A stretch of DNA of 64,000 nucleotides from Erysipelotrichaceae bacterium. GTDB lineage: Bacteria > Bacillota_I > Bacilli_A > Erysipelotrichales > Erysipelotrichaceae. Location of the stretch: contig JAUYTU010000041.1 of the NCBI GenBank assembly GCA_030694975.1, forward strand, positions 1-64,000, given 5' to 3'. Below, piece after piece: positions 8,086-17,046 of the stretch. The stretch's first letter is position 1; every line of letters begins with the position of its first letter. Position numbers and translations under genes: made by a program. The notes beneath the pieces were generated by a model. That model saw only the letters and a list, made by a program, of their open reading frames with translations. It made no database searches and was not told the origin of the DNA.

Positions 8086-8634
8086 ATGCGAGTAAACATT
8101 CACGGCAAAAATTTAACGATTACAGAGGCTATGTACCAGCGGGTGGACAAGAAACTCTCATTTCTTGAGAAGTACTTCAACATCGACGAAGATACCACAG
8201 CCAACGTGGTCGTGCGGGTGTTCCCGACGGGGTTAAAACTGGAAATCACGATTTTGACCAAAGTCGGCTACCTTCGTGCGGAGGTTGTCCACGATGACTT
8301 CTATGCGGCTGTGGATCTGGCGATGGACAAGTTGGAAGATCAGATTCGCCGACAGAAAACCCGATTATCGCGACGTCACAGAGAGAAGTTAGCCCTAGCC
8401 TTTGTCAGGCAGAATGAACCGGCTACGGATGAACCTGTTAAAGAAAAAGAAATTCCGGTTCGTACCAAGACGGTTGCTGCCCAACGGATGGACTTGGATG
8501 AAGCCATTATGCGTATGGAAATGTTGGGACACTCGTTCTTTATTTACACAGACAACGAATCGGAGTTGATTGCGGTGGTATACAAACGCAATGACGGTGG
8601 ATACGGTCTGTTGGAGACTGAACCGGCAGAGTAA
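8086..8634 (+). CDS. hpf: Ribosome hibernation-promoting factor, long form
   Basis: A 182-residue protein. Residues 1-100 are the S30AE domain that binds the 30S decoding region (NIHGKNLTITEAM, KKLSFLEKYF, FYAAVDLAMDKLEDQIRRQKTR). After a linker, residues 125-182 (MDLDEAIMRMEMLGHSFFIYTD) form the dimerisation domain that joins two ribosomes into 100S particles, which defines the long form found in Bacillota. A strong AAGGAGG stands at 8071-8077. It is monocistronic, followed by a terminator. Family members are usually induced in stationary phase or stress; no specific regulatory site is visible here. Confidence 0.93.
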   Translation: MRVNIHGKNLTITEAMYQRVDKKLSFLEKYFNIDEDTTANVVVRVFPTGLKLEITILTKVGYLRAEVVHDDFYAAVDLAMDKLEDQIRRQKTRLSRRHREKLALAFVRQNEPATDEPVKEKEIPVRTKTVAAQRMDLDEAIMRMEMLGHSFFIYTDNESELIAVVYKRNDGGYGLLETEPAE

Positions 8635-8640
8635 TAACAT

Positions 8641-8662
8641 GGGAGAAGAAATTCTCCCTTTT
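8641..8662 (+). terminator. Intrinsic terminator after hpf
   Basis: Arms GGGAGAA (8641-8647) and TTCTCCC (8652-8658), then TTTT. Confidence 0.8.
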
Positions 8663-8678
8663 GATTGGGAAATTTTCG

Positions 8679-8705
8679 TTGACAACGTTACTTTTATGTT
8701 ATAAT
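8679..8705 (+). promoter_or_regulatory. sepF promoter
   Basis: Consensus TTGACA (8679-8684) and TATAAT (8700-8705) with a short 15-base spacer. Confidence 0.75.
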
Positions 8706-8728
8706 AATTTAAATGTGGAGGCGATCAT

Positions 8729-9124
8729 ATGAGTTTCAAAGACAAATTGAAAAATTTCATTAATCCGGTAGAAGAAGACGAAGTTCTCGAACTTTCGGTT
8801 GAGGAAGCTCGCATCAGCGAGTATGAAAAACCGAAAAACCGTAATATATCGAAGATTCCTACGGATACAAAAATGGTTTTGTTTGAACCGCGTTCTTTTG
8901 ACGAAGCTGAAGAAGTTGCCCGTCATTTAAAAGGAAAGCGTGCAGCGGTTGTTAATTTACATCGGTTGCCCAGAGAATATTCGCAACGTTCAATCGACTT
9001 TCTGACCGGTGTCGTATTTGCTTTGGATGGCACGATTCAGAAAATCGGACATAACGTTATCTTGTGTACACCGCAAGATATCGGGGTCAGCGGTGAAATC
9101 CGCTTTGATGCAGAAGAAGAATAA
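8729..9124 (+). CDS. sepF: Cell division protein SepF
   Basis: A 131-residue FtsZ-binding protein that anchors and bundles FtsZ at the septum. The amino end (MSFKDKLKNFI) can form the amphipathic membrane-targeting helix; a charged linker follows; residues 50-125 are the SepF core (PRSFDEAEEVARHL, RAAVVNLHRL, FLTGVVFALDGTIQKIG). Ribosome site GGAGGCG at 8717-8723. It leads a unit with divIVA, the usual pairing in the Bacillota division cluster, and ileS follows as it does in many of these genomes. Confidence 0.93.
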   Translation: MSFKDKLKNFINPVEEDEVLELSVEEARISEYEKPKNRNISKIPTDTKMVLFEPRSFDEAEEVARHLKGKRAAVVNLHRLPREYSQRSIDFLTGVVFALDGTIQKIGHNVILCTPQDIGVSGEIRFDAEEE

Positions 9125-9147
9125 AGAAACGAAATGAGGGATTGTAC

Positions 9148-9636
9148 GTGAGTGAAGCTCCAACAAATCGGTTCAGAGTACTCAAACAAGGCTATGACCG
9201 TTTTGAGGTTGACCGAACCATCGAACAAATGACCTTGGAATTGGATGATTTGAAGAGCCGTCTGGATTTGTATATGAAACAGTCGGAATCTTCATCCCAA
9301 CAGCTCAATCTGATCAAGCAGCGTTATCAGACGTTGATCGGAGAGTTGAATATTCGTGAGAAAGCCGCCGATGAAATTGCGAGGTTGGCTTTAAAAGAAG
9401 CGAATCGCATCATTGATACGGCTCAAAACAACGCGGATTCAATTGTGCGTGAAGCACTGTCGACCGCACGGATCATTTTGGTGGAAATCGCGCGAATTTC
9501 GCAAGATGCCAACGAAGTGAAGTCGGAACTGAAAGAAAAACTGGATGCGCTGAGTCGTTCGATTGAAGACTTGGAGATCCCGGTGGTTCCGAAGATGGAA
9601 TTTTTGAAAGACAAAGATCAAGACTTGCCTTTATAG
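9148..9636 (+). CDS. divIVA: DivIVA-family cell pole/septum protein
   Basis: A 162-residue coiled-coil protein. Residues 6-30 (NRFRVLKQGYDRFEVDRTIEQM) correspond to the curvature-sensing DivIVA amino domain, and most of the remainder is predicted coiled coil with heptad spacing (residues 25-65 and 75-150). It recruits partners to curved membrane at division sites. GTG 9148 is chosen because GAGGG lies at 9136-9140 and SEAPTNRF gives a normal amino end. It is separated from sepF by 23 bases and probably shares its promoter. The distal tail differs in length among relatives, so partner specificity cannot be inferred. Confidence 0.85.
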   Translation: MSEAPTNRFRVLKQGYDRFEVDRTIEQMTLELDDLKSRLDLYMKQSESSSQQLNLIKQRYQTLIGELNIREKAADEIARLALKEANRIIDTAQNNADSIVREALSTARIILVEIARISQDANEVKSELKEKLDALSRSIEDLEIPVVPKMEFLKDKDQDLPL

Positions 9637-9639
9637 CAC

Positions 9640-9817
9640 ACTTCAGAGATCCGGCGGTTGGTGCGAGCCGGGGTGTTAAGTAAATGGATATCACTTGGGA
9701 GTCGTATTTCCGATAGGTAGGAAATAACGTTGGCGGCGTTAACGCATAGAGTGCACGGATTTTCCGTGAACTAAGGTGGTACCGCGTAAACACGTCCTTA
9801 GCCGGACGTTTTTTTAT
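9640..9817 (+). promoter_or_regulatory. T-box leader of ileS (isoleucine-responsive)
   Basis: The T-box core AAGGTGGTACCGCG lies at 9773-9786. The terminator has arms ACGTCC (9792-9797) and GGACGT (9804-9809) followed by seven T. The likely specifier codon is ATC at 9690-9692, followed by A and CTTGG as in the phenylalanine leader of this window. Uncharged tRNA-Ile would bind and prevent termination. The leader starts almost at the divIVA stop codon and no clear promoter is seen in between. Confidence 0.9.
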
Positions 9818-9833
9818 TGAAAGGAACAGAGTT

Positions 9834-12566
9834 ATGGAATATAAAAGTACATTAAAAATGCCCAACACTGAGTTTGAAATGAGGGGCAATCTAAGCAAAA
9901 AAGAACCGGATTTCCAATTGCGTTGGGAAAAAATGGATTTGTATGCGCAAATGCAACTGAAAAGAGCGGGTGCGCCAAGTTTTGTGTTGCACGATGGTCC
10001 TCCGTATGCCAACGGACGAATCCATATCGGACACGCATTGAACAAAGTTTTAAAAGATGTGGTCGTGCGCAGTCATTTTATGGCCGGCTATCGTACCCCG
10101 TTTACACCGGGATGGGATACTCATGGATTACCGATTGAAACAGCCATCCAAAAAGAAGGTGTCAATCGCAAGACGATGAGCGTTGCGGAATTCCGTAAAA
10201 AGTGTGAAGCGTATGCGCTGAATCAGGTCAAAATCCAGATGGCGGATATGAAAGCGTTGGGCACAGTGGCGGATTATGATAAGCCTTACATCACCTTGGA
10301 CAAGCATTATGAAGCTCATCAGATCCGCGTCTTTGCGAAGATGGCGATGGATGGGCTGATTTATAAAGGGTTAAAACCGGTTTACTGGTCACCTTCTTCA
10401 GAAAGTGCACTGGCGGAAGCGGAGATTGAGTACCACGATAAGAAGTCACCGTCGATTTACGTCGCTTTTGACGTTGTCGATGGTAAAGGCGTATTAGAGC
10501 CTGGGGATCGTTTGGTCATTTGGACCACAACTCCCTGGACCATTCCGGCGAACTTAGCGATCTCGTTGAATCCGGAATTTGAGTATGCGCTTGTTTCTAC
10601 CGAAAAGGGTCGTTTATTGGTATTAAAAGAGTTTGTGGATGGTTTGATGAAAGAGTTCAAACTTGACACCTATGAAGTCGTTGGTGTATTTGAAGGGAAA
10701 GAATTGGAATTTGTGTTAACACAACATCCGCTTTACCCTGAAAAAACATCGGTCGTACTTTTGGGAAATCATGTCAGTAACGATGCCGGTACCGGTTGTG
10801 TACATACCGCTCCGGGTCATGGGGTCGATGATTTTAACATTGGTTCAAAATATGGATTGGAAGCATACTGTCCGGTGGACGAGCAGGGCAAAATGATGGA
10901 ATCGGCCGGCGATTGGCTGAATGGTGTTTTTGTTGAGGATGCCAATAAACTGATTGTTGAACGCTTGGATCAAAGCGGAGCGCTTTTCGGCTTTGGTTGG
11001 ATCACCCACTCGTATCCGCATGATTGGCGTACCAAAAAACCGGTCATTTATCGGGCAACCACGCAGTGGTTTGCGTCCATCGAGAAAATCCGTGATCAAC
11101 TGCTTTCGGAAATCGATCAGGTCAACTGGGTCACCGGTTGGGGTAAAGTGCGTATGCACAACATGATCAAAGATCGTGGTGACTGGTGTATTTCGCGTCA
11201 GCGCGCCTGGGGTGTGCCGATTCCGATTTTCTACGCACAAGACGGAACGCCGATCATGGAGCAACGCGTGTTTGATCATGTGACCGCATTGTTTGATGCG
11301 TTTGGTTCGCATGTCTGGTTTGAGCGTGAGGCAAAGGATTTGCTTCCTGAAGGATATACCCATCCCAATTCGGCGGATGGTGAGTTTAAGAAAGAGACCG
11401 ACATCATGGATGTCTGGTTTGATTCCGGATCTTCGCATACCGGAGCCATGTTGGCGTATGGCCAGGGCTATCCGGCCGATGTGTATTTGGAGGGTTCCGA
11501 TCAGTATCGCGGTTGGTTTAACAGTTCGCTGATCATCGGAACGGCTTATCATGGTCAATCACCGTACAAAGCGGTGGTATCACATGGTTTTGTTTTGGAT
11601 GGCAAAGGCGAGAAGATGAGTAAATCATTGGGAAATGTCGTGGATCCAAATAAAGTCACTTCAACGTTGGGTGCGGATATTCTGCGCTTGTGGACCATGT
11701 CCATTGACTATCAGGCCGATGTTCGTATTTCGGATGATATTTTAAAGCAAGTGACGGAAAATTATCGTAAGATCCGTAACACATTTAGATTTATGTTGGG
11801 CAATATCCATCCGGAAGATTTCAAGCAAGAAGACTGTCTGGATGTGGCTACGCTGACATCGGCCGATTTGTATGTGTTGGATCAGGTGAATGCAACGTTG
11901 GCGTTGGGGTTGAAGTGCTATCGTGAATACGATTATGTTACTTTTGTCTCAAAAGCAACGACCTTACTGACCAATACCTTATCCGCATATTATCTGGACT
12001 TTACCAAGGACATTCTCTACATTGAAAAGCAAGATTCTCTGCGTCGCCGTCAGGTTCAAACCGTCATTTATTTGGCGTTGGATGGATTGGTACGCATGTT
12101 TGCGCCGATGTTGGTTCATACCGCGGAAGAAGTGTGGGATTTCCTGCATCCGAACAGTGAGAGCGTGCACTTGCAAACCTTCGCTCCTTTATGGGATTTA
12201 CCTTTTTCGGATGCGGATCGCAGCGATTGGGAAGTTCTGATGGAAGTGCGGGAAGATGTGTTTAAAGCGTTGGAAGAAGCGCGTGCGTTGAAGTCGATTG
12301 GTAAATCACTGGAAGCCGAGGTCATCCTTGATTTGAGCGATGAGCAGTTGGCTTTGGTGAAGAAGCATATCGGTGAAGACCGTTTGGCTCAGTGGCTGAT
12401 CGTGTCGAAAGTAACCTTTGCTTCCGTTGAAGTTAAATATGAAGTTTGCGGGGTCAACGTTGTGTTGGCCACCGGCGATACGTGTCCGCGTTGTTGGAAT
12501 GTCACGGAATCGGTGGTGGAAGATCATTTATGTGATCGCTGTTCAAACGTATTGAGTTTATTATGA
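9834..12566 (+). CDS. ileS: Isoleucyl-tRNA synthetase
   Basis: A 910-residue class I synthetase. HIGH is at residues 64-67 within GRIHIGHALN, KMSKS near 594-598, the CP1 editing domain lies between (WTTTPWTIPANLA, GTGCVHTAPGHG), and a carboxyl zinc finger shows CPRC and CDRC near 884-904. It charges tRNA-Ile and edits valine. Length and zinc finger match the bacterial-type enzyme (IleS1), which is normally mupirocin-sensitive. The T-box leader puts it under control of uncharged tRNA-Ile. A strong terminator follows. Confidence 0.97.
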   Translation: MEYKSTLKMPNTEFEMRGNLSKKEPDFQLRWEKMDLYAQMQLKRAGAPSFVLHDGPPYANGRIHIGHALNKVLKDVVVRSHFMAGYRTPFTPGWDTHGLPIETAIQKEGVNRKTMSVAEFRKKCEAYALNQVKIQMADMKALGTVADYDKPYITLDKHYEAHQIRVFAKMAMDGLIYKGLKPVYWSPSSESALAEAEIEYHDKKSPSIYVAFDVVDGKGVLEPGDRLVIWTTTPWTIPANLAISLNPEFEYALVSTEKGRLLVLKEFVDGLMKEFKLDTYEVVGVFEGKELEFVLTQHPLYPEKTSVVLLGNHVSNDAGTGCVHTAPGHGVDDFNIGSKYGLEAYCPVDEQGKMMESAGDWLNGVFVEDANKLIVERLDQSGALFGFGWITHSYPHDWRTKKPVIYRATTQWFASIEKIRDQLLSEIDQVNWVTGWGKVRMHNMIKDRGDWCISRQRAWGVPIPIFYAQDGTPIMEQRVFDHVTALFDAFGSHVWFEREAKDLLPEGYTHPNSADGEFKKETDIMDVWFDSGSSHTGAMLAYGQGYPADVYLEGSDQYRGWFNSSLIIGTAYHGQSPYKAVVSHGFVLDGKGEKMSKSLGNVVDPNKVTSTLGADILRLWTMSIDYQADVRISDDILKQVTENYRKIRNTFRFMLGNIHPEDFKQEDCLDVATLTSADLYVLDQVNATLALGLKCYREYDYVTFVSKATTLLTNTLSAYYLDFTKDILYIEKQDSLRRRQVQTVIYLALDGLVRMFAPMLVHTAEEVWDFLHPNSESVHLQTFAPLWDLPFSDADRSDWEVLMEVREDVFKALEEARALKSIGKSLEAEVILDLSDEQLALVKKHIGEDRLAQWLIVSKVTFASVEVKYEVCGVNVVLATGDTCPRCWNVTESVVEDHLCDRCSNVLSLL

Positions 12567-12569
12567 TAA

Positions 12570-12597
12570 AACTGTGCGCCGTAGCGCACAGTTTTTA
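12570..12597 (+). terminator. Intrinsic terminator after ileS
   Basis: Ten-base arms AACTGTGCGC (12570-12579) and GCGCACAGTT (12584-12593), a 4-base loop, then T. Confidence 0.88.
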
Positions 12598-12624
12598 TGG
12601 TAAAATGAGTCTGCGAGGTAGCGT

Positions 12625-13353
12625 ATGGAAATCATAACATCATTACAGAATAATAAAGTAAAGCAGTGGGTTAAGTATCAGCTTAAGAAGCATCGCGATG
12701 AAGACGGTGTGTTTTTAGCGGTTGGGGATCATTTGGTTAAGGAAGCACAGATGGCCGGAATCTTAAGGGAAGTCATGATTTCTGCTCCGGTTGATTTTGA
12801 TGTGTTGGTTCCCAAAACTGAAGTTTCACCGGAAATATGCAGGAAAATATCCATGACGCAGTCCGGTGTTAACATTGTCGGTCTTTGCGAGTATCCCCGA
12901 AAACACCAGTCCGCTTATCAGCGTTGGTTGTTGTGTGATGACATTCAAGATCCTGGAAATATGGGAACCATCATCCGAACTGCCTTATCCTTTGGATTTG
13001 ATGCGGTAGCTGTATCGGATGGAAGTGCCGATGTGTTTAATGACAAAACGTTAAGAGCTTCGCAGGGAGCTGTGTTTCACTTGCCGATCATTCGTTCGGA
13101 TTTGAAAGACATAATTAAAGAGTTGAAGGAGAATGGCGTTGTGATTCTTGCCAGTACCTTGGACGATGCACAATCGCTGGATTCATTCGAGCCGTTGGAT
13201 CAGGTTGCGGTGATTTTGGGAAATGAAGGTCAAGGTGTCAGTAATCGCCTGTTGGCTTTGGCGGATAATAAGGTTAAAATCGAGATGTCCGGTTTTGATT
13301 CATTGAATGTTGCGGTGGCGGCTGGGATATTCTGCTATCATTGGCGCAGATAA
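12625..13353 (+). CDS. SpoU/TrmH-family RNA 2'-O-methyltransferase
   Basis: A 242-residue SPOUT methyltransferase that uses S-adenosylmethionine to methylate a ribose in rRNA or tRNA. All three family motifs are present: motif 1 DPGNMGTIIRTA (about 112-123), motif 2 ILGNEGQGVS (about 193-202) and motif 3 DSLNVAVAAGIFCY (about 223-236); the preceding substrate-binding domain (residues 1-95) is of the TsnR/YsgA type. In many Bacillota this gene lies next to pheST, as here. The exact modified nucleotide cannot be told from sequence. Confidence 0.85.
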   Translation: MEIITSLQNNKVKQWVKYQLKKHRDEDGVFLAVGDHLVKEAQMAGILREVMISAPVDFDVLVPKTEVSPEICRKISMTQSGVNIVGLCEYPRKHQSAYQRWLLCDDIQDPGNMGTIIRTALSFGFDAVAVSDGSADVFNDKTLRASQGAVFHLPIIRSDLKDIIKELKENGVVILASTLDDAQSLDSFEPLDQVAVILGNEGQGVSNRLLALADNKVKIEMSGFDSLNVAVAAGIFCYHWRR

Positions 13354-13364
13354 CAAGGGCAATG

Positions 13365-13393
13365 TTGTAATTTTTTAAAACTTCCGATATAAT
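13365..13393 (+). promoter_or_regulatory. pheST promoter
   Basis: TTGTAA (13365-13370), 17-base spacer, TATAAT (13388-13393), directly before the T-box leader. Confidence 0.75.
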
Positions 13394-13399
13394 AAGCGT

Positions 13400-13603
13400 G
13401 TAAATCGTTGAACAGACATAGTAACAAATGCAATGCGGGTAGCGAGGGTCGGTTGGTGTAAAGGACCTGCGCAGCGGTTTGTGAATTCATCTGGAAGAGG
13501 AGTTAATCACTCCCGTACTCCGCGTTAAGGAATACAAGGTGCACGCGATGCGTGAATCAGGATGGTACCGCGGTCAAACGTTCCTGTTGGGGACGTTTTT
13601 TTA
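13400..13603 (+). promoter_or_regulatory. T-box leader of pheST (phenylalanine-responsive)
   Basis: The T-box core reads AGGATGGTACCGCG at 13559-13572. A TTC specifier codon at 13486-13488 matches phenylalanine. The terminator has arms AACGTTCC (13577-13584) and GGGACGTT (13590-13597), then seven T. Uncharged tRNA-Phe should favour the antiterminator. Confidence 0.92.
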
Positions 13604-13623
13604 TTTAGAAAAAGAGGGAACAT

Positions 13624-14658
13624 ATGAAAGAAATCACAGATGTCAAAGAGGCGGGGTTAGCCGCCATTGAGCAGAGTTCGGACTTAACGGAATTGACCCA
13701 TGTCCGAAATGAGTATTTGAGTAAAAAAGGCTTGGTAGCTAATCTGATGAGCGGTATGAAGGATTTGGATGCTTCGATGCGACCAGCTTTTGGGGCGCTT
13801 ATTAATAATTGTAAGGAGGAGTTGGAGAGTGCTCTGCGGGAAAAGCAAGAATCTCTTGCAATCGTTGCTTTGCAAGCCAAAATGGCGAATGACTGGATTG
13901 ATATTACCTTGCCGGCCACTGATTTTCCGGTTGCGAATTTACATCCGTTAACGTTGGTTCAACAGGAAATCGAGGATATTTTCCGTTCGATGGGATATAA
14001 AGTCGTTGAAGGTCCGGAAGTTGAATTGGATTTGTACAACTTTGAACGTGCCAATATTCCGGCGGATCATCCGGCGCGCGATATGCAGGATACCTTTTAT
14101 GTGGATGCGCAATGGCTGTTGCGTACCCATACCACCGCGATTCAAACGCGGACATTGGAAAAATCGGCGAAGGATTTGCCGATTAAAGTTGTCTGTCCGG
14201 GCAAAGTGTATCGTCGGGATGATGACGATGCGACGCACAGTCACCAATTTGTTCAAATCGAGGGATTGGTCGTGGGTGAGAATATTACGTTGGCTGATTT
14301 AAAGGGTACGTTGCAACTGTTGGCGAAGTCCATGTTTGGGGAGGCGAGAGTCATTCGTTTCCGTCCGAGTTATTTCCAGTTTACCGAGCCGAGCGTTGAG
14401 GTCGATGTGTCGTGTCATATTTGCAATGGCAAGGGCTGTAATGTGTGTAAAGGTTCGGGTTGGATTGAAATATTAGGGGCTGGGATGGTTCATCCGCATG
14501 TGTTGGACATGGCCGGAATCGATGGTACTGAATATACCGGATTTGCTTTTGGTTTGGGTGTTGAGCGAGTAGCTATGTTGAAGTATGGCATTGATGATAT
14601 TCGTCATTGTTATATCAATGATGCGCGTTTCTTAAGCTTGTTTAAGCGCTTTGAGTAG
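13624..14658 (+). CDS. pheS: Phenylalanyl-tRNA synthetase alpha subunit
   Basis: A 344-residue class II catalytic subunit. The amino coiled-coil arm (1-85) contacts tRNA; the catalytic core shows HPLTLVQQEIEDIFRSMGY (motif 1 region), HTTAIQTR and VYRRDDDDATHSHQFVQIEG (motif 2), and GFAFGLGVERVAML (motif 3). With PheT it forms an alpha2-beta2 enzyme that charges tRNA-Phe. It is the first gene after the T-box, 9 bases before pheT. Confidence 0.97.
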   Translation: MKEITDVKEAGLAAIEQSSDLTELTHVRNEYLSKKGLVANLMSGMKDLDASMRPAFGALINNCKEELESALREKQESLAIVALQAKMANDWIDITLPATDFPVANLHPLTLVQQEIEDIFRSMGYKVVEGPEVELDLYNFERANIPADHPARDMQDTFYVDAQWLLRTHTTAIQTRTLEKSAKDLPIKVVCPGKVYRRDDDDATHSHQFVQIEGLVVGENITLADLKGTLQLLAKSMFGEARVIRFRPSYFQFTEPSVEVDVSCHICNGKGCNVCKGSGWIEILGAGMVHPHVLDMAGIDGTEYTGFAFGLGVERVAMLKYGIDDIRHCYINDARFLSLFKRFE

Positions 14659-14667
14659 GAGGGTACA

Positions 14668-17046
14668 ATGAAAGTAAGTAAAAAATGGTTGAACGATTAC
14701 GTTTCAATCAACGATATATCTTCCGTGGAGTTGGCGGAGCGATTAACGATTGCGGGTTTAGAGGTTGAAGGTATAGAACCTTTGGCTTGCAAGGCGGATT
14801 TGGTGATTGGTCAGGTGTTGACGTGTGAGCGTCATCCGGATTCTGATCATTTAAGTGTCACCACCGTGGATTGTGGCGATAAGGTCGAACAAATCGTGTG
14901 TGGTGCACCGAATGTTGCGCAAGGTCAGAAGGTCATTGTGGCGCGTCTGGGAGCGGTTTTACCGCAGTTAACGATTAAGAAAGCCGTGGTTCGCGGGGTT
15001 GAGTCTTGTGGGATGATCTGCTCGTTGAATGAGTTGGGTGTGGATGAGAAGTTCTTACGTCCTGATTCAAGTGCTGGTATTGAAGTTCTGGGGGATGATG
15101 CGATTGTCGGAAGTGATCCTTTGGTCTATTTGGGATTGGATGATGAAATCCTTGATGTCAAACAAACGCCCAATCGTGCGGACTTTAATGCGCTTTGGAA
15201 TGTGGCGAAGGAAGTCGGTGCGATTTTCAATCGTGACGTTACGTGGCCGGATTGTGAATGTGCGGCATCTGTAGGAAAACTAACAGAACTTAAGGTTGGA
15301 TCAACGACGTTGGGCTGTACATTGTTTCTTGGCAAAGTTATCAATAAGCTTACGGTCAAAGAGTCGCCGCGCTGGTTAAAGGAGCGCTTGATGGCCGGTG
15401 GGGTCAAGCCGATCAATAATGTGGTCGACATTTCTAATTTTGTGATGATGGAGACCGGACAGCCGTTGCATTTTTATGATTTGGCGAAGATGAGTGTTCA
15501 GGAAATTACCGTGATGGATCAGCGCGCCGGGAAGTTGGTGGCGTTGGATGAAAACGAGTATGAACTGTTGGATAGCGATTTAGTGATTACTTCTTTAGGG
15601 AAGGTCATTGGTATTGCGGGGATTATGGGTGGCGATGATTCGAAGATTGATGTGACGACGACCGGTATTATTATTGAGGCAGCGAGTTTCTCGCAGGTTT
15701 CCATTCGAAACACGTCTCGTCGGTTGGATTTGATTACCGAAGCGGCATCCCGGTTTACCAAGGGTATTGAGCCGTTAGCTCCGTTCAAAGCGTTGGATCG
15801 TGCCGTACAGTTATTAGTTGAATTGGCGGATGCCGATGAGTTTGAAGAAACGGTTCAGTTTGGCGAAGTGAATCATGTGGATAAAGAAGTACGTGTGACG
15901 TTGAGTCATGTCAATGCACTGCTTGGTACATCGCTTACGATGGATGAAGTTGTCGATGCGTTGGCTCGATTGCACTTGCGTCCGGTGGTTGAGGGGGATC
16001 AGATCACAACGACGGTGCCTTCGTTCCGTACGGATGTAGTGATTGCTCAGGATTTAATAGAAGAAGTCATCCGGATGGTCGGATATGAGAAAGTTGTAGC
16101 GACGTTACCGCTGATGCCTCAGACCATTGGATTATTAAATGAACAACAGATTGTGCGTCGCAGTATTCAGAGAATGTTGACTTCTTTGGGTTTACAGGAA
16201 GTCGTTACGTATACCTTGGTTAAGGAATCCTTTTTGGAGGGTGTGTTGCCGATGGCGGATCCAATCGCTTTGGCATCGCCACTGTCCGAAGATCGTAAAT
16301 ATGTCCGTAACAATTTGTCTCAAAGTGTTTTGGAAGTCGTGGCTTATAATCAGGCACATAAAAATGAGAATTTCAATGTGTTTGAGCTTTCGCAGGTATA
16401 TGGCAAGGCCGGTTCGCAGTGGCGTTTAAGTATTGCGCTTAATGGCGAATTGTTGGGTAATCCGTGGTCAAAACAAACGATAAAGTCTGATTTTTATGCG
16501 CTGAAAGGCTTGTTGGAAAGTTTATTTGCGCAATTGGGATTTGAGGGAAGTCGTTTGCGACTGTTGAGAAATGAGTTGGATCATCAGAACTTCCATCCGT
16601 ATCGAAGTGCTGTGATTCAACTAGGCAAAGAGGTGCTTGCGATTTTCGGTGATGTACATCCCAATCTTGCGAAGAATAAAGGTGTTAAAAATGTGGTTAT
16701 GGCGGAAGTGATGTTGGATGTCTTGTACGCTCAATCGCCGGCTAAGATTAAGTTTAGTGTCATCAACAAGTATCCGAAGGTCGTACGCGATGTCGCCTTG
16801 GTTGCGGATGTGAAGTTGGAAGTTGACACGTTAATTACGGCGATTAATAAAGCCGGGAAACCGTTGGTTCAATCGGTGGAAGTGTTTGATATCTTCACTT
16901 CATCGGAGTTAGGAGCAGATAAAAAATCAGTTGCGCTTACAATTGCGTATCAAGCCAAGGATCATACCTTGACTGAGGAGGAAGTTTCGATGGTACATGG
17001 TAAGATTTTGGATCATCTGGCGAAAGCCGGAGCGGTGTTGCGATGA
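14668..17046 (+). CDS. pheT: Phenylalanyl-tRNA synthetase beta subunit
   Basis: A 792-residue subunit with the complete bacterial layout: amino domain with EMAP-like tRNA-binding fold (residues 40-150, CERHPDSDHLSVTTVDCG), B3/B4 editing domain (about 205-395, GGVKPINNVVDISNFVM), B5 domain (about 400-475), catalytic-like core, and the ferredoxin-fold anticodon-binding domain at the end (KYPKVVRDVALV, about 700-792). It edits mischarged tyrosine and binds tRNA. Its stop overlaps the start of the next gene by 4 bases (ATGA), so the SDR gene is translationally coupled. Confidence 0.97.
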   Translation: MKVSKKWLNDYVSINDISSVELAERLTIAGLEVEGIEPLACKADLVIGQVLTCERHPDSDHLSVTTVDCGDKVEQIVCGAPNVAQGQKVIVARLGAVLPQLTIKKAVVRGVESCGMICSLNELGVDEKFLRPDSSAGIEVLGDDAIVGSDPLVYLGLDDEILDVKQTPNRADFNALWNVAKEVGAIFNRDVTWPDCECAASVGKLTELKVGSTTLGCTLFLGKVINKLTVKESPRWLKERLMAGGVKPINNVVDISNFVMMETGQPLHFYDLAKMSVQEITVMDQRAGKLVALDENEYELLDSDLVITSLGKVIGIAGIMGGDDSKIDVTTTGIIIEAASFSQVSIRNTSRRLDLITEAASRFTKGIEPLAPFKALDRAVQLLVELADADEFEETVQFGEVNHVDKEVRVTLSHVNALLGTSLTMDEVVDALARLHLRPVVEGDQITTTVPSFRTDVVIAQDLIEEVIRMVGYEKVVATLPLMPQTIGLLNEQQIVRRSIQRMLTSLGLQEVVTYTLVKESFLEGVLPMADPIALASPLSEDRKYVRNNLSQSVLEVVAYNQAHKNENFNVFELSQVYGKAGSQWRLSIALNGELLGNPWSKQTIKSDFYALKGLLESLFAQLGFEGSRLRLLRNELDHQNFHPYRSAVIQLGKEVLAIFGDVHPNLAKNKGVKNVVMAEVMLDVLYAQSPAKIKFSVINKYPKVVRDVALVADVKLEVDTLITAINKAGKPLVQSVEVFDIFTSSELGADKKSVALTIAYQAKDHTLTEEEVSMVHGKILDHLAKAGAVLR

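Noticed and set aside
9473-10045. A 190-codon minus-strand frame covering divIVA's end, the T-box and the start of ileS
   Set aside because: It crosses a certain T-box leader and two known genes; no independent support.
10845-11558. A 237-codon open frame on the minus strand inside ileS
   Set aside because: It is antisense to the catalytic core of a certain ileS, rich in His, Arg and Thr as expected from the reverse of the gene's codons, and has no ribosome site or family resemblance.
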